Below are positions 1-9,943 of a DNA stretch of 38,518 bases, one piece after another. The notes under the pieces were generated by a model. The model was not told where the DNA came from and made no database searches. It worked only from the letters and a program-made list of their open reading frames with translations. Position 1 is the stretch's first letter, and every line of letters starts with the position of its first letter. This stretch comes from Nemertoderma westbladi (Eukaryota; Xenacoelomorpha; Nemertodermatida; Nemertodermatidae): NCBI GenBank assembly GCA_032718475.1, contig JAUCBJ010003657.1:1-38518 (forward strand), written 5' to 3'. Position numbers and translations under genes: made by a program.

Positions 1-465
1 CAGGAAAAGTCACGCAGACAATAGGTCAATAGGGTTAATAGAAAAGGTGACGGGAGGTAATTCGGAATTTAGTGAAATATATAATGCGGTGTAGGCCTAC
101 CTAGGGATTTAAATAATAAAGTAAATAAATGCCGTTGCAATAACAACAGCATCACAGCATCTTGTAAACGAGGCCCGTATTAAATATAGAAAGTCTTACG
201 GAATTCGAGACATGACTAGAAATTAAATCAGTCAAAAATTCTAGCAAGTCTCAGCCAGAGAGACAGTAAAAAATTTGGAAACAGAAATGTAGCGGCAACG
301 AAAGTGACACTGGTAATACTGATATCAATATACTTTCGAGAAACATTACAGGGAATTAAACAGTGGTAAATATGATTTTCTTGGTACTGTTGTAACTTGG
401 CTACAGTAAGTACAAATATCTCGATAAATTAATCTAGGAATAACTTTAAATACTTTTTATTTGAA
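1..465. other. AT-rich sequence, no gene seen
   Basis: I see no credible open reading frame, RNA gene or repeat structure in this stretch. It lies directly upstream of a recognisable reverse-transcriptase remnant and could be decayed sequence of the same non-LTR element, but I could read no conserved motif in it. Confidence 0.4.
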
Positions 466-579
466 CCATTTGAAGAAGAGGAGGTACATTAGGCTATTCA
501 AAATCTCAAAAAGGGGAAAGCTCATGGGGATGATACGATAAGCTCTTATGGGGAATGTCTTAAGTGGTTAAACTATTGA
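466..579 (+). pseudogene. Decayed non-LTR retrotransposon RT fragment (fingers region)
   Basis: Read in the frame of position 466, this gives a short peptide of the form F-EEEEV-(stop)-AIQNLKKGKAHGDD-I, followed by a stop at 577-579. The pattern (F.EEEV..AI..LK.GKA.G.D.I) is the well-known N-terminal part of non-LTR (LINE-type) reverse transcriptases. An in-frame TAG at 490-492 and the absence of any continuing RT motif show that it is dead. Family assignment within the non-LTR group is not possible from 38 codons. Confidence 0.6.
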
Positions 580-740
580 GTGTTGTCATCTCAAATATAA
601 TTTTACATGCTACTACAAAAAGTGGGCGTGGCAGAAAATTTTGAAATATCCACCACATTACAAGAAATCTGAAATGAGTTGGGGGACAACTGATAGGAGC
701 CTCGTCATTCGTCTGGCCAAAAAAATTAAAAAATGATTTC

Positions 741-1614
741 TAGGGTGGTTCGTTTTTTACTTTTTTTCGATTTCATTGTTCTACCGGTGCACAAAAGTTG
801 CCAAATGGTACTGTAAAAAAATAAGGCAAAAAAAATTTCTTTAAATTTCCTCTATATCTTCACAGATCCCAAGAGGGTTGAAATTTTGAGCCGTCGCGAT
901 GCACCCTAATGAGATATATAAAAATATAACACATTGATGAAAGATCAAAGACACAAGAAAGAACTTCCTCCCTGCATCAAATGTCTTCAAATTGGTCCAA
1001 ACCTACTGTAGTTAGATACCAAAATTTAAATTTTTGGATCAATGGAACTAGTGCCACTAGATTATTCTCAATTTTCGCGATGGCCAACTTCGAGTTCCCC
1101 TACGGCTTAATATTATACTCATTAGAACCGCAATGTCCGACTTAGTGGGGGTAGACACCTTCAAAACAAACGTAGAGCGAATAGTTCTTGAGATATCGCA
1201 GAAAATGTGAAGTCAGGCACAAGTCTACATTACAGCCTTTTTATAGCCTAAAAGTTGTCCATCACCAAAATTGAGAATAAGAGTCACTTGTGCCAAAGGG
1301 TAGGTTCTGGCCATGTGCCCGTGGCACTACTTCCCTTAGTCCCAACTATCTAACTAAGTTTGGACCCATTTGATCACATTTGATGCATGCAGGAAGTTCT
1401 TTCTTTGAGTCATTGATCTTTCATCAATGTGTTAAATTGTTATATATCTCATTATGGTGCATCGCGATGGCTCAAAATTTAACCCTCTTGGGATCCGTGA
1501 AGATATAGACGAAATTTAAATAAATTTTTTTTGCCTTACTTTTTTACCATTTAGCAACTTTGGTGCACCTGTAGAGCAATAGAATCGAAAAAAAGTAAAA
1601 AGCGCACCACCCTA
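741..1614. mobile_element. Near-palindromic MITE/foldback-like element with TA ends
   Basis: The left part (about 743-1010) and right part (about 1340-1612) are inverted copies of one another. Both outer ends read TAGGGTGGT going inward, followed by a T-rich tract, a GGTGCAC block, and a block around GATGCACC and TCATTAGG. The pairing continues more weakly inward to about 1090 and 1245, leaving a ~150 bp spacer. The terminal TA on each side fits a TA target duplication of the Tc1/mariner kind, but no transposase is encoded. The arms differ at many positions, so the copy is old. Confidence 0.7.
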
Positions 1615-1900
1615 ATTATTTCAGGATTCCAATAATGGTTTGAATTGGTTTAGGTTGGGAATAACAGTTGTTCTCTGACATTTCATATTTCGTTAAGGAC
1701 CATTTTGGTTGCCGTATTTTTGGCCGCTTTTTTTGCCACGTTTTCCCCGCGTTTTTGCCACGTTTTTTCCATTGCTTGACTTTAACACAATTCATAAAAT
1801 AGTGTATTCTAGAATACCGGTACATATGTAGTACGTTGAAACAACAGGACAAGGAAACAACAGGTCTAACATTATAATTTTAAATAATTGTTAATTCCTG
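1615..1900. other. Non-coding stretch with short GCCACGTTTT-type repeats
   Basis: Between the palindromic element and the AT array. It holds a few degenerate repeats of a GCCACGTTTTT/CCGCGTTTTT motif (about 1720-1770). An apparent minus-strand frame here is lysine-rich low-complexity translation of that repeat and I do not regard it as a gene. Confidence 0.4.
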
Positions 1901-2606
1901 TATTCTATATATTCTCACATATTCTTTATATTCTCATATATTCTTTATATATTCTCATATATTCTTTATATATTCTCATATATTCTTTATATATTCTCAT
2001 ATATTCTTTATATTCTCATATATTCTTTATATTATCATATGTTCTTTATATATTCTCATATATTCTTTATATTCTCATATATTCTTTATATATTCTCATA
2101 TATTATTTATATTCCTTTATATTCTTTATATATTCTCATATATTCTTTATATTCTCATATATTCTTTATATTCTCATATATTCTTTATATTCACATATAT
2201 TCTTTATATATTCTCATATATTCTATATATTCTCATATATTCTTTATATTCTCATATATTCTTTATATTCTCATATATTCTTTATATATTCTCATATATT
2301 CTTTATATTCCTTTATATTCTTTATATATTCTCATATATTCTTTATATATTCTCATATATTCTTTATATTCTCATATATTCTTTATATTCTCATATATTC
2401 TTTATATATTCTCATATATTCTATATATTCTCATATATTCTTTATATATTCTCATGTATTCTTTATATATTCTCATATATTCTTTATATTCTCATATATT
2501 CTTTATATTCTCATATATTCTTTATATATTCTCATATATTCTTTATATTCCTTTATATTCTTTATATATTCTCATATATTCTTTATATATTCTCATATAT
2601 TCTTCT
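1901..2606. repeat. AT-rich tandem array (TATTCTCATATATTCTTTA units)
   Basis: About 0.7 kb of units of roughly 19-21 bp built from TATTCTCATA and TATTCTTTATA. A variant containing TTTATATTCCTTTATATTC recurs at about 2107, 2303 and 2543, which indicates a higher-order period of roughly 200-240 bp. The long open frames here (Ile/Tyr/Ser/Phe repeats) are a by-product of the repeat and not genes. Confidence 0.92.
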
Positions 2607-2693
2607 ATTTTTTAAATAGATTATGTTGTCGTGCTGATAATGTTTTTGGCAGTTTGGAGAACAATACATTTTTTTGAGTGTATAAACCGGGCT

Positions 2694-2797
2694 TTAAGGA
2701 AACATCCAACCCACACTTTATAAGGTAAAACTTCCCTTCTGTGTCGCAGACGCCTGTTGGATTTACTGGCGAAAGGAAAGGAGCTGAGAGCAGACAA
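2694..2797. repeat. Interspersed repeat R, copy 1, left part (split by the LTR element)
   Basis: Starts at TTAAGGAAACATCCAACCC and matches the corresponding part of copies at 23883-24402 and 32984-33505, through the segment containing CAGACGCCTGTTGGATTTAC. It breaks off at the LTR. The remainder of the same copy resumes at 17794. Compared with the intact copies, about 25-35 bp around the junction is missing or altered. Confidence 0.8.
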
Positions 2798-3663
2798 AGT
2801 AAACAAAGTTATGACTTATACTACACACAACGATATGGCTTAGAATTCACGTATGAGACGCATTCTTTAGGAAATGCTTAGTTATCAATCACAATCTCGA
2901 TCATACACACTACCGGTACCGCACAATACTGCTCACTGGTTTGCCGACAGTTACTGACTTTGATCACACATAAAGAGAACAGCAATTGACTCATGTAGTG
3001 GCTATCAAATAGCATTAGATTCAATACAAACCACAATAATATACGTCGCAATTGTTATAAATAGCCTGTCTCTCTAACCTGTAGTGCATCAAGAAAATTG
3101 GGAAATTTGGGTTATTTGTTGATATTCTCCAAATAATAACATCCAACTAACTGACACAAATGATCACAAACAGTAAAGCAGTAAGACGGTAGGTTAAGAT
3201 AAGATATGATGTGTGTGATACACTGATATGAATTGAGTTGATAACAGTTATACGTTCTATAATCTAAGCCGACTAATATTTCTTATAAAATCAGAGAATG
3301 AATTGATTCTATAGCCGTTGTTTCTGGCTTAGAGATAAACACGTGACAGAAAGATCTAAATACTAAGAATACAAGCTACTCTTATGTTACAAGGGATCCC
3401 GTTCAACACATGGAAAGAGCATACAGATAGGATTTTCAGTTCAGTAGCTCTGTGATAGGTCAAAATCAAAACCAACTCAAATCCTATTGGCAGATACATA
3501 AGGCAGGGCTTATTGGCAACTTTCCTCCAGGGAAGAGCAATCAGCCAATCAACGAGTAACTTGTACCATTCAAACCAAAGATCCCCCTTTAGAGTATTCC
3601 AGCTCTTGGGGGGAACTGATTAGCAAAGCAAAATGAATCAGTGATCCCGCAAAAGCTTTTACA
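2798..3663 (-). repeat. 3' LTR of the BEL/Pao-like element (left copy, 866 bp)
   Basis: Direct repeat of 16958-17793. On the minus strand it starts TGTAAAAGC and ends GTTTACT, where the last base differs from the TGT...ACA consensus seen in the other copy. It contains a 30 bp segment near 3083-3112 that is absent from the right LTR. Apart from that I see one substitution (3562 T versus 17692 C) plus the terminal base. A CCAAT-type motif (ATTGG on the minus strand, 3541-3550) and a TATA-like TATTTATAAC (3054-3064) could mark U3. Just inside, the minus-strand tract ending CTGGGAGCGG (3664-3673) is a weak polypurine-tract candidate. Confidence 0.93.
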
Positions 3664-3741
3664 CCGCTCCCAGAAAATGGGATTTAAGTCTATAAAATAT
3701 ACAAAATCACAGTTTCTAAAATACGAAAATACTCTAAACAG

Positions 3742-5004
3742 TTAGTCTTTCTTGCTTGGACGGCGTTTACGCTGTTTTTTAAAGCTAGCCAGAGTCCTTT
3801 TCTTATTGGGGCGAGCCACTTTACAAGGAGGGCTATAACTCCTGGGCGAAGGGTGCAATATAATTGCATCAGAAGGTGCAGGATTGTGGTCGGTGTATCC
3901 GCCGGTTGAAGTGCCTGGTAGGTTGACATCAACTTCGGGGGACTGGGGTCTAACGGCCTTTAGAGCGCGTTTTAGGATGGCTGCTCTGACGGGTCCTTTA
4001 CGAGTGGTCTGAACGGAAGCTGTGGGAGGACCATAGGCCGTCAGAAACTGCCTGGGTTTAATGGTTCTTTCCAACTCGCGTTCGCGGGCTCGATATTCGT
4101 AAGGCCGCCGATATACTTCTTGTAACTCAGGATGTGAGTTAACGAATAATTCTCCATAGTCCGGGTCACTACGGATAAAATTAATTAAGTGATAGGAATG
4201 AATATCACTGGGATTAACTCTTCTGAGGAATTTGCGCACAAACTTAGTCGAGATGCATTCTCCGACGCGCTTCAGTAGTTCGTAACTCGGTATACGTGCT
4301 TTCTGTTCGACAGAAGCGAATAGATAAGGATGGAACGCATAAACTCCTTCGTAAGCGCGTCCAGGGTAGTAACGATGACGTGAGTTACAATGCAAGTCAG
4401 CATTCGCTTCCCAAGCTTTGATATAACGGAGTGGAATCAATTCATCTACACTTTCTAAATCGTTATTAAATGGACAATCAAAGCTGGCGTGTCCTTTCAG
4501 TTGACAATGGTGGCATTGCGTCATAAATTGGGGACAGACTGCAAAAATGTGAGAACTATTGAGTCGACAATAGGCACAGTAAATTTCCATCAACGGTTGT
4601 TCGTGGAAATAAGAACATGGGACGTTCGTGTCCATGGGCGTAATATGGTCTCTAGATGCGCATAACCGACAACGCTGTCGATCAACATAGTTGGCATGGC
4701 GATAATCGTACGCAGTGAGACACTGTGGACCTTGATACCATTCTAGAATGTAATCGTTGTCTTCGTTCCGGGGCGTGGTAGGTTGAATCTCTTCGGATTC
4801 TAGACATATTGGTTCGTCTTCCCAGTACATAGCTGAGGTGGACGTAGCTGTCTCTTCCGGTGGACCTACCGTTTGAATTTCCACGACAGAATAACCTGTG
4901 GTGATTCGAGGTCTTTGAATAACAGAAGAATGTAAATTCGATGTACAAATATCCTTAAAAATGGCAAATCCAGCACTATCTAGCTTCTCAGAGGCTGAGT
5001 TTGG
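3742..5004 (-). CDS. ORF5 of LTR element: CCHC zinc-knuckle, basic-tail protein (nucleocapsid-like), unknown family
   Basis: I do not recognise the family. The frame is open from 5004 to a TAA at 3742. The first usable alternative start is GTG at 4884 (380 residues), and the first ATG is 18 codons further in. Numbered from the GTG, there is a cysteine/histidine cluster at residues 72-137: C72-C75-H80-C90, C103-C106-H112-C117, and a canonical CCHC knuckle at C124-C127-H132-C137. The last ~20 residues are strongly basic (KKRTLASFKK and RKRRPSKKD). This layout suggests RNA or DNA binding, as in retroviral nucleocapsids, which is inference. The frame overlaps the end of ORF4 by 17 nt and lies in its +1 frame, so it may be translated by frameshifting or reinitiation. 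No signal peptide or membrane segment. Confidence 0.75.
   Translation of the reverse strand, partial: PNSASEKLDSAGFAIFKDICTSNLHSSVIQRPRITTGYSVVEIQTVGPPEETATSTSAMYWEDEPICLESEEIQPTTPRNEDNDYILEWYQGPQCLTAYDYRHANYVDRQRCRLCASRDHITPMDTNVPCSYFHEQPLMEIYCAYCRLNSSHIFAVCPQFMTQCHHCQLKGHASFDCPFNNDLESVDELIPLRYIKAWEANADLHCNSRHRYYPGRAYEGVYAFHPYLFASVEQKARIPSYELLKRVGECISTKFVRKFLRRVNPSDIHSYHLINFIRSDPDYGELFVNSHPELQEVYRRPYEYRARERELERTIKPRQFLTAYGPPTASVQTTRKGPVRAAILKRALKAVRPQSPEVDVNLPGTSTGGYTDHNPAPSDAIILHPSPRSYSPPCKVARPNKKRTLASFKKQRKRRPSKKD
4988..5004 (-). promoter_or_regulatory. ORF4/ORF5 overlap: candidate +1 frameshift at CTC-TGA
   Basis: Only 17 nt of overlap. ORF4 ends CTC-TGA and ORF5 continues in +1. The small window and the codon-then-TGA geometry resemble antizyme-type +1 recoding, but I see no confirmed stimulatory structure. 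Confidence 0.4.
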
Positions 5005-6886
5005 TCAACGCGCGGTATTTAAATTGGCTATCCACGTTACGAAACGGTGTTAGAAATCGTCGGAAACATTCAAAGCGGATGAATTTATTATGTTCATCTA
5101 GCTTAGCGAGTTTGGTCCCAAGTACTAATGGATGAGCGCGTATAGTACGACTGCACACATCGGCTAGCCAACCGGAAAGTGCGGTATTTTCAAAGATCGT
5201 GTAGATAGCTAAGGAGGGACGGAGTGGAACACTCATGAAGCTATACACGGCGCCAGGTGCGGTCAATGGTCCGTCAAAGTATAATCGGGAATAATGGTCT
5301 CCATATACTTGTTGATAGTTTATGGGATTTCCAACTTTGAAATTCCATCCGTATTCCTGAAAGGCAAGATGTCCGATGGAAGTTCGTTGAACTTTGGTAA
5401 TGTTGCTAGACGTATTAGCATACATGGTGCGGAAGAAACCTTGGCCTTCTGCCCAAGGGGCAATTAACTGCGTATCCACGAAAGGATATGGTATATCCTC
5501 CATATTCCGAAAGTCGTTTTGGAGATCGCCATAAACAGCGGAACCGATTTTAAGGATTCTTTCGTTGAACAACATCTCAAGCACGGGCTGTGGTAACATC
5601 GATCCATCGATACCCATGGCCGGTTTGCGTTCGGTGTCGATGACATAACGCTCCGCAAGTACGAATTGACCATGTCGGAGATTCTTTTGTGTTTCAGTGA
5701 GAGTTTCAAAAGAATAATCAATCACGTCGGAACACGCTCGAGTAAACACGTGGGTAGAGCCGGCTAATCCGCGTATGTGGATCATGCGTGTGGTTCCTAA
5801 TTCTCCGATCGGAACGCTGCCTTCATTATCGTAGGTGACGACTCCATACATCTCAATGATATTAAGAGTTTCATTCCACTCCTTTGTAGCGTTCTCGAGA
5901 GTCATCCCTACTGGATGCCACAGGGTGGCGCATTGGTTAGCGTCAGGGAGATCACTATACTTCAGGGATTGAGTATTACACGTCTCCATATTTCCATTTC
6001 TTTGTATTCTCTCTTCCTCGAATAATACGTCGAGATTCCAATGGACTAATCGAGTTTTAATGAATCCATTGAGGTTATAGGGAGGTGTTGCCTCATTCTC
6101 AATTCTAGAGATGTTATATGGTTTTCTAAATGAGTTTACCTTTACTAACTGATCCAGATGTTTCTGTAATTGCTCGAGTTTGACAATGTCTAGAGGATTT
6201 ATTAGCGGTAGAAACTTAAAGTTATGCGTCGGATCTTCCGGTTTTATCAGATAATATTGAGTCAGATTAACGTAATAAGGGTGGTCTTTAATCCCATAAA
6301 ACGAGTTAGTTAAAGGTCTAGCGCGCATGTTGACATCGTGTACCATACGACGGACAAGATCCGCTCGATCGTCCGGAGGTTCAACGAGTATACCGTCAAC
6401 ACGAGCAGCTTCGATCGGCGGACGCTGTAACATGGGGGCGTCGGCGATAAGATCGCGTGATCTTATACTAATATCAACCGGTTGAGGTTGTGCCGTCGCG
6501 AAGAGTTTGTCTCCGAAATGGGGAATCATCGAGGGGTGACGGATGGTTTTAGAGTAGAGATCCGACATAAGGATTTGGGCTTCGGGTTGGGCTAAAGCGG
6601 CTTCTTCCCTCTCGTCCATTTCCGTATGTTTCTTTTCGAGTTGGTTCTCCTCCGCTTGTTGTTGTAGACGCTCGTCCAGAAACTCCTGTAGGGAATACGC
6701 CGCATCTCCGCGGATGTTTATGTCTTTCCGTTTGTTGATTGGGTCTAGGGCATTCGTCACAATAATACCAAAGACGTACGTCCTGGAGAGGAAACGCGGG
6801 TCATCGTTCTCCAGTTTTACAATATTCCTCCATTTGTTCAAAGCTATCGGGAACAACGGGTAGTGGACGATCGGCGGTGAGATACA
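4988..6886 (-). CDS. ORF4 of LTR element: large soluble protein, unknown family
   Basis: Unrecognised. The frame is open from 6886 to a TGA at 4988. The earliest non-ATG start (TTG at 6856) gives 622 residues, and the first ATG is only at residue 80 (6619). Expression by +1 frameshift from ORF3, with which it overlaps by 86 nt, is therefore plausible. Residues ~60-95 are rich in Gln and Glu and look helical. The rest is a mixed, globular-looking sequence with few cysteines (five) and no hydrophobic span long enough for a membrane anchor. It is neither an envelope glycoprotein nor a polymerase, since I see no GDD, YxDD or DDE pattern. A structural (capsid-like) role is a guess from its size, its place before a knuckle protein, and the absence of enzyme motifs. 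Confidence 0.75.
   Translation of the reverse strand, partial: CISPPIVHYPLFPIALNKWRNIVKLENDDPRFLSRTYVFGIIVTNALDPINKRKDINIRGDAAYSLQEFLDERLQQQAEENQLEKKHTEMDEREEAALAQPEAQILMSDLYSKTIRHPSMIPHFGDKLFATAQPQPVDISIRSRDLIADAPMLQRPPIEAARVDGILVEPPDDRADLVRRMVHDVNMRARPLTNSFYGIKDHPYYVNLTQYYLIKPEDPTHNFKFLPLINPLDIVKLEQLQKHLDQLVKVNSFRKPYNISRIENEATPPYNLNGFIKTRLVHWNLDVLFEEERIQRNGNMETCNTQSLKYSDLPDANQCATLWHPVGMTLENATKEWNETLNIIEMYGVVTYDNEGSVPIGELGTTRMIHIRGLAGSTHVFTRACSDVIDYSFETLTETQKNLRHGQFVLAERYVIDTERKPAMGIDGSMLPQPVLEMLFNERILKIGSAVYGDLQNDFRNMEDIPYPFVDTQLIAPWAEGQGFFRTMYANTSSNITKVQRTSIGHLAFQEYGWNFKVGNPINYQQVYGDHYSRLYFDGPLTAPGAVYSFMSVPLRPSLAIYTIFENTALSGWLADVCSRTIRAHPLVLGTKLAKLDEHNKFIRFECFRRFLTPFRNVDSQFKYRALTKLSL
6801..6886 (-). 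promoter_or_regulatory. ORF3/ORF4 overlap: candidate +1 frameshift window
   Basis: ORF3 ends CGA-TGA. ORF4's frame is +1 relative to it and open for 86 nt across the stop, while ORF4 has no ATG until 6619. Ribosomal +1 shifting, reinitiation or a one-base indel would each connect them. The sequence alone does not decide. Confidence 0.4.
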
Positions 6887-7427
6887 TCATAGTGAAATAG
6901 AGTCGTTTGAGTTCTACCATGGGGTCATGATGTATACCTTGAGGATATCGAGTCTCTAGGTTCTGTTGACTGGCAATATTGAGATAAGTTTCTCTCAAAA
7001 ATTCCAGGTAGTCGTTGAAGTCGATACGTTTATCTGGTTCCTCAATGTTTTCTCTTTCAAGTCGGTTACGAATAGAGTTCTCGTGATCTATTCTCGGTTT
7101 ATCGTTACGACTCCGCTGGGTATGATACTTAAATAAAACCATTTCCCTTTCGGTGTCTACATCGTCAGTATCATGTAAGTCGATAGGGTGGCCGGTAGTT
7201 AGGAAGTCCATATACGTACCATTACGATGTGTATAACGAGCAGTGAATTTTCTATAGTCCAATTCACGCGTGAGTTGCTCTTGAGACATCGGCGGTTCAA
7301 TATAACGACCATCGTCTTCCGTAGTAGTGGGATTGGGTTCACCACTTATCAAGCTATCCACAAACGCTTGTAAAGGTAGAGTATATCGCTCCCTGATACC
7401 AAGGTCATCTTCTATCAGCTCCGTCAT
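6801..7427 (-). CDS. ORF3 of LTR element: 208-residue acidic/charged protein, unknown family
   Basis: Starts with a proper ATG at 7427 and ends with TGA at 6801. It is rich in charged residues (Asp, Glu and Arg) with no cysteine cluster, no signal peptide and no membrane segment. It is the only one of the three downstream ORFs with an ATG at its natural start. It could be the entry point for the whole ORF3-4-5 cassette, read as one protein through two +1 shifts, or a separate small protein. A possible splice acceptor (…CGATAGCAG just before the ATG on the minus strand) would suit a spliced subgenomic RNA, but the pyrimidine tract is poor. Function unknown. Confidence 0.72.
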   Translation of the reverse strand: MTELIEDDLGIRERYTLPLQAFVDSLISGEPNPTTTEDDGRYIEPPMSQEQLTRELDYRKFTARYTHRNGTYMDFLTTGHPIDLHDTDDVDTEREMVLFKYHTQRSRNDKPRIDHENSIRNRLERENIEEPDKRIDFNDYLEFLRETYLNIASQQNLETRYPQGIHHDPMVELKRLYFTMMYLTADRPLPVVPDSFEQMEEYCKTGER

Positions 7428-8176
7428 ATCTGCTATCGGAGTTTATTAATGTTACAACGAGTTTATATTGTATATTTCAGGCGAGCGGGCGTCGCTGCCT
7501 AACACTCTCGGCCCCCCGGACAGTGGGATCCTCAGCGCCGATGTACCGCTGTCGCAGTGTTTACGCCAACGTTGTAGCAACAGCACGACAACGATAACCG
7601 GCACAAGTCACTCCACTGTCCGTCCCAAAGGCTTGGATCCACTTGAGGTTCTTTATATGAGAGTTAGGTTTACTTTACAATTGCGACTAGCTACTGTAAA
7701 CACACTTTAGTAGCAACATTCACCTACAAACACACAAACTCCACACAACTGTCACCAATTATAAGCATACAGGCCATTTGTCTGTTAGTCAATGCCTTCC
7801 AGAATGTCACGTTGTTATTGCGTATCTTTGGATACTAAACAGTGTGCTATGTAATCTCTATACTAGGCAATGGGACAAGCTTTCTATTGTTCCTTTAACT
7901 CGTTTCTAATTCTAGCGTGGGTGTTGCCATGGTGACATTATGGAAAGCTAGCGGTAGAATTAGAGTAATTCTCATGCATACAGATCTGGGATGCTATTTA
8001 ATAGTAATTCTTTGATTGTTAATATCCTCTTTATGCATGATTTTATTAATTTTATCGGCTATTGACTATATGTTGGAGATTCTCACACTCTAACACACTT
8101 AATGGGATGAATCTCCGCTCCCATGATCTATTAATTAATGGCATTTTGGGAATATTATAAATTGCATAAAATGACA
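7428..8176. other. Spacer in the LTR element between Pro and ORF3, 3' part
   Basis: Non-coding. About 7480-7640 is GC-richer than its surroundings and may be the remnant of a former coding end, but I could not match it to integrase motifs on either strand. The remainder is AT-rich with nothing recognisable. Confidence 0.45.
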
Positions 8177-9022
8177 ATTTGTGGCTGGCCACGAGAAAAG
8201 GGACCTTATGTCGCAAAACCTGATTCTGAGATAATCGCGTTTAAAGTTTCCCTCTATTTTTGAACAAATTTAATTGGATTATCAATTTAGAAATGTATAA
8301 AACGATGAGGGAAATTCAAATTGGTTCTGATATTCAATATACCTAGGAAATAACTAATTACAGGAAGCAATATAAGATGTTGCAGTGTTGTATATAACAC
8401 TGTCTTAGGGTTTTCATGTCTGAATATAGGACTGTAATAAAATTGTACTAACTGTAATAAGTAGGTACTGTAGGCCTACAGTTATTTTTTAAATGCAATA
8501 TGGCTGTCATTTTCTTAATTTATCTTCGTTAGTTCTTAAATTTTGTAATCCCAATAAAGAATTCAAAATACAAATAATTTTAAATTTTGTAAAATAAATT
8601 TATCTTTTTGAAAAGATTTTAAATTAAAAAAATAAAATTTTTGGTTACATGTTTTTTTGAAAATTTTGCAAAAATGTTTTTAAAATAGTTCATGAACAAT
8701 GTTAATAGTTTCAAAGTGTTAAAAGTTGTATAAAAAGTCAAATAACATTGAGTTGCCTAACTATATAGTAAGAATTGCTATGATATTATTAATATTTTCC
8801 ATTTTTTTTAAATAATCGCTTATTATAACCACTATTAATAAAATTTTTTTGGCTACCCGTTTCACCTTCACATAAATCGCTATAACGTTTTTTTAGAAAT
8901 AGATATTGAGACACCGTTTTTTTTTGTTAGAATCTCTGGAAAATTCTGCATCTCATAGACCTAATAACTCAAAATCGACCTCCGGTGACATAAGGTCCCT
9001 TTTCTCGTGGCCAGCCACATTT
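8177..9022. mobile_element. Nested 838 bp inverted-repeat element (MITE-like) inside the LTR element
   Basis: Perfect 32 bp terminal inverted repeats at 8181-8212 (starts GTGGCTGGCCACGAG) and 8987-9018, flanked by ATTT on both sides (8177-8180 and 9019-9022), a probable 4 bp target duplication. The interior is very AT-rich and has no ORF. The first bases (GTGGCTGGCCAC) are themselves nearly palindromic. No transposase is encoded and I cannot assign a superfamily. Confidence 0.82.
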
Positions 9023-9943
9023 ATTAAATTCATTTAAAGATATGAATTTAAATTTATTCCCGTGAATTTTATTATTTGATGGTAAAAGTGACATAATTTT
9101 ATTCCAGAGCATGTCTGGGGACCTAGGATCCTTAATTCTATGAAAATTGTCGTTTAAGAGTATCGGTAAGTGCTACGATATCTTAATCGACTAGAATTGT
9201 TAAAGGATCTGAATTTTACAGATTTTGATTTATAGATTTATAAATATTAAATAATTAATATTTGAGATGGGCACCAATTTATTCCAGAACTTGTCTGGGG
9301 ACATTAACCACTGATTCTAGAATTTGTCTTTCAAGTATATCGGTGGGTGCCACGATATCTTAATCGACTAGAATTACAGATGGTCAAAAAGTTTAACAGA
9401 TTTATTTGCGTTTTACGCTACTGTTTAGGGACATCACGCTACTATATGTATTATTTAATATAAGGTAGAAGAGCAATATCGCACGAAGCAATGTCAGTGT
9501 GAAGAGGCAAGTCGTTTCCAAGGTCTACCCAGAGCTTGGTTTAGCCGAGACACGAGGATCTGAACTTTGCATTCCTAATACTCTGCCTACCAATAATACT
9601 TGAATATAGTAGGAGCTTTATTGTACTTTAATAAGTACGGACATGTCATCTTACTGTAGTCTCGCATTTATAATATAATACGGACAGTAAGGAAAGAGAA
9701 AAGAATTATTTCTCGCCGTCGCACTAGATATATTATATGTAATTATGTAATAAACTCTAATATATTGCACTAATCTACTAAATAATCTAAAATAACATTC
9801 TACTAAATAAAATTAAATAAAACGATTATAATAAAATACATAATAATCCATAGATAAATATAAAATAATAAAAAAAAATATAAAATAATATAGTCACACA
9901 CCCACTCCATATATAATTACGTTATGGAGTCCCTAGATCTTTG
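9023..9943. repeat. AT-rich spacer with a ~180 bp imperfect direct repeat
   Basis: Two imperfect copies, about 9098-9200 and 9278-9380, share GTCTGGGGAC and later CGATATCTTAATCGACTAGAATT. The rest (to 9943) is AT-rich and contains no gene I can support. It lies directly 3' of the Pro frame, where RT, RNase H and integrase would sit in a complete BEL/Pao element. I found no trace of them. Confidence 0.6.

Noticed and set aside
1888-2677. Long Ile/Tyr/Phe/Ser-rich frames in the AT array
   Set aside because: Direct translation of the tandem repeat in more than one frame. No non-repeat sequence and no gene signal.
3742-7427. Envelope gene in the ORF3-5 region
   Set aside because: No signal peptide, no membrane anchor and few cysteines in ORF3 and ORF4. 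The cysteines of ORF5 form zinc-knuckle patterns.
7468-7710. 80-codon plus-strand frame
   Set aside because: No recognisable motif, opposite strand to the element, in its GC-richer spacer. Probably chance.
7428-9943. Hidden RT or integrase remnant between Pro and ORF3
   Set aside because: I read the region for RT (YxDD) and integrase (HHCC, DDE) motifs and saw none. It is AT-rich, repeat-bearing and partly a nested element.
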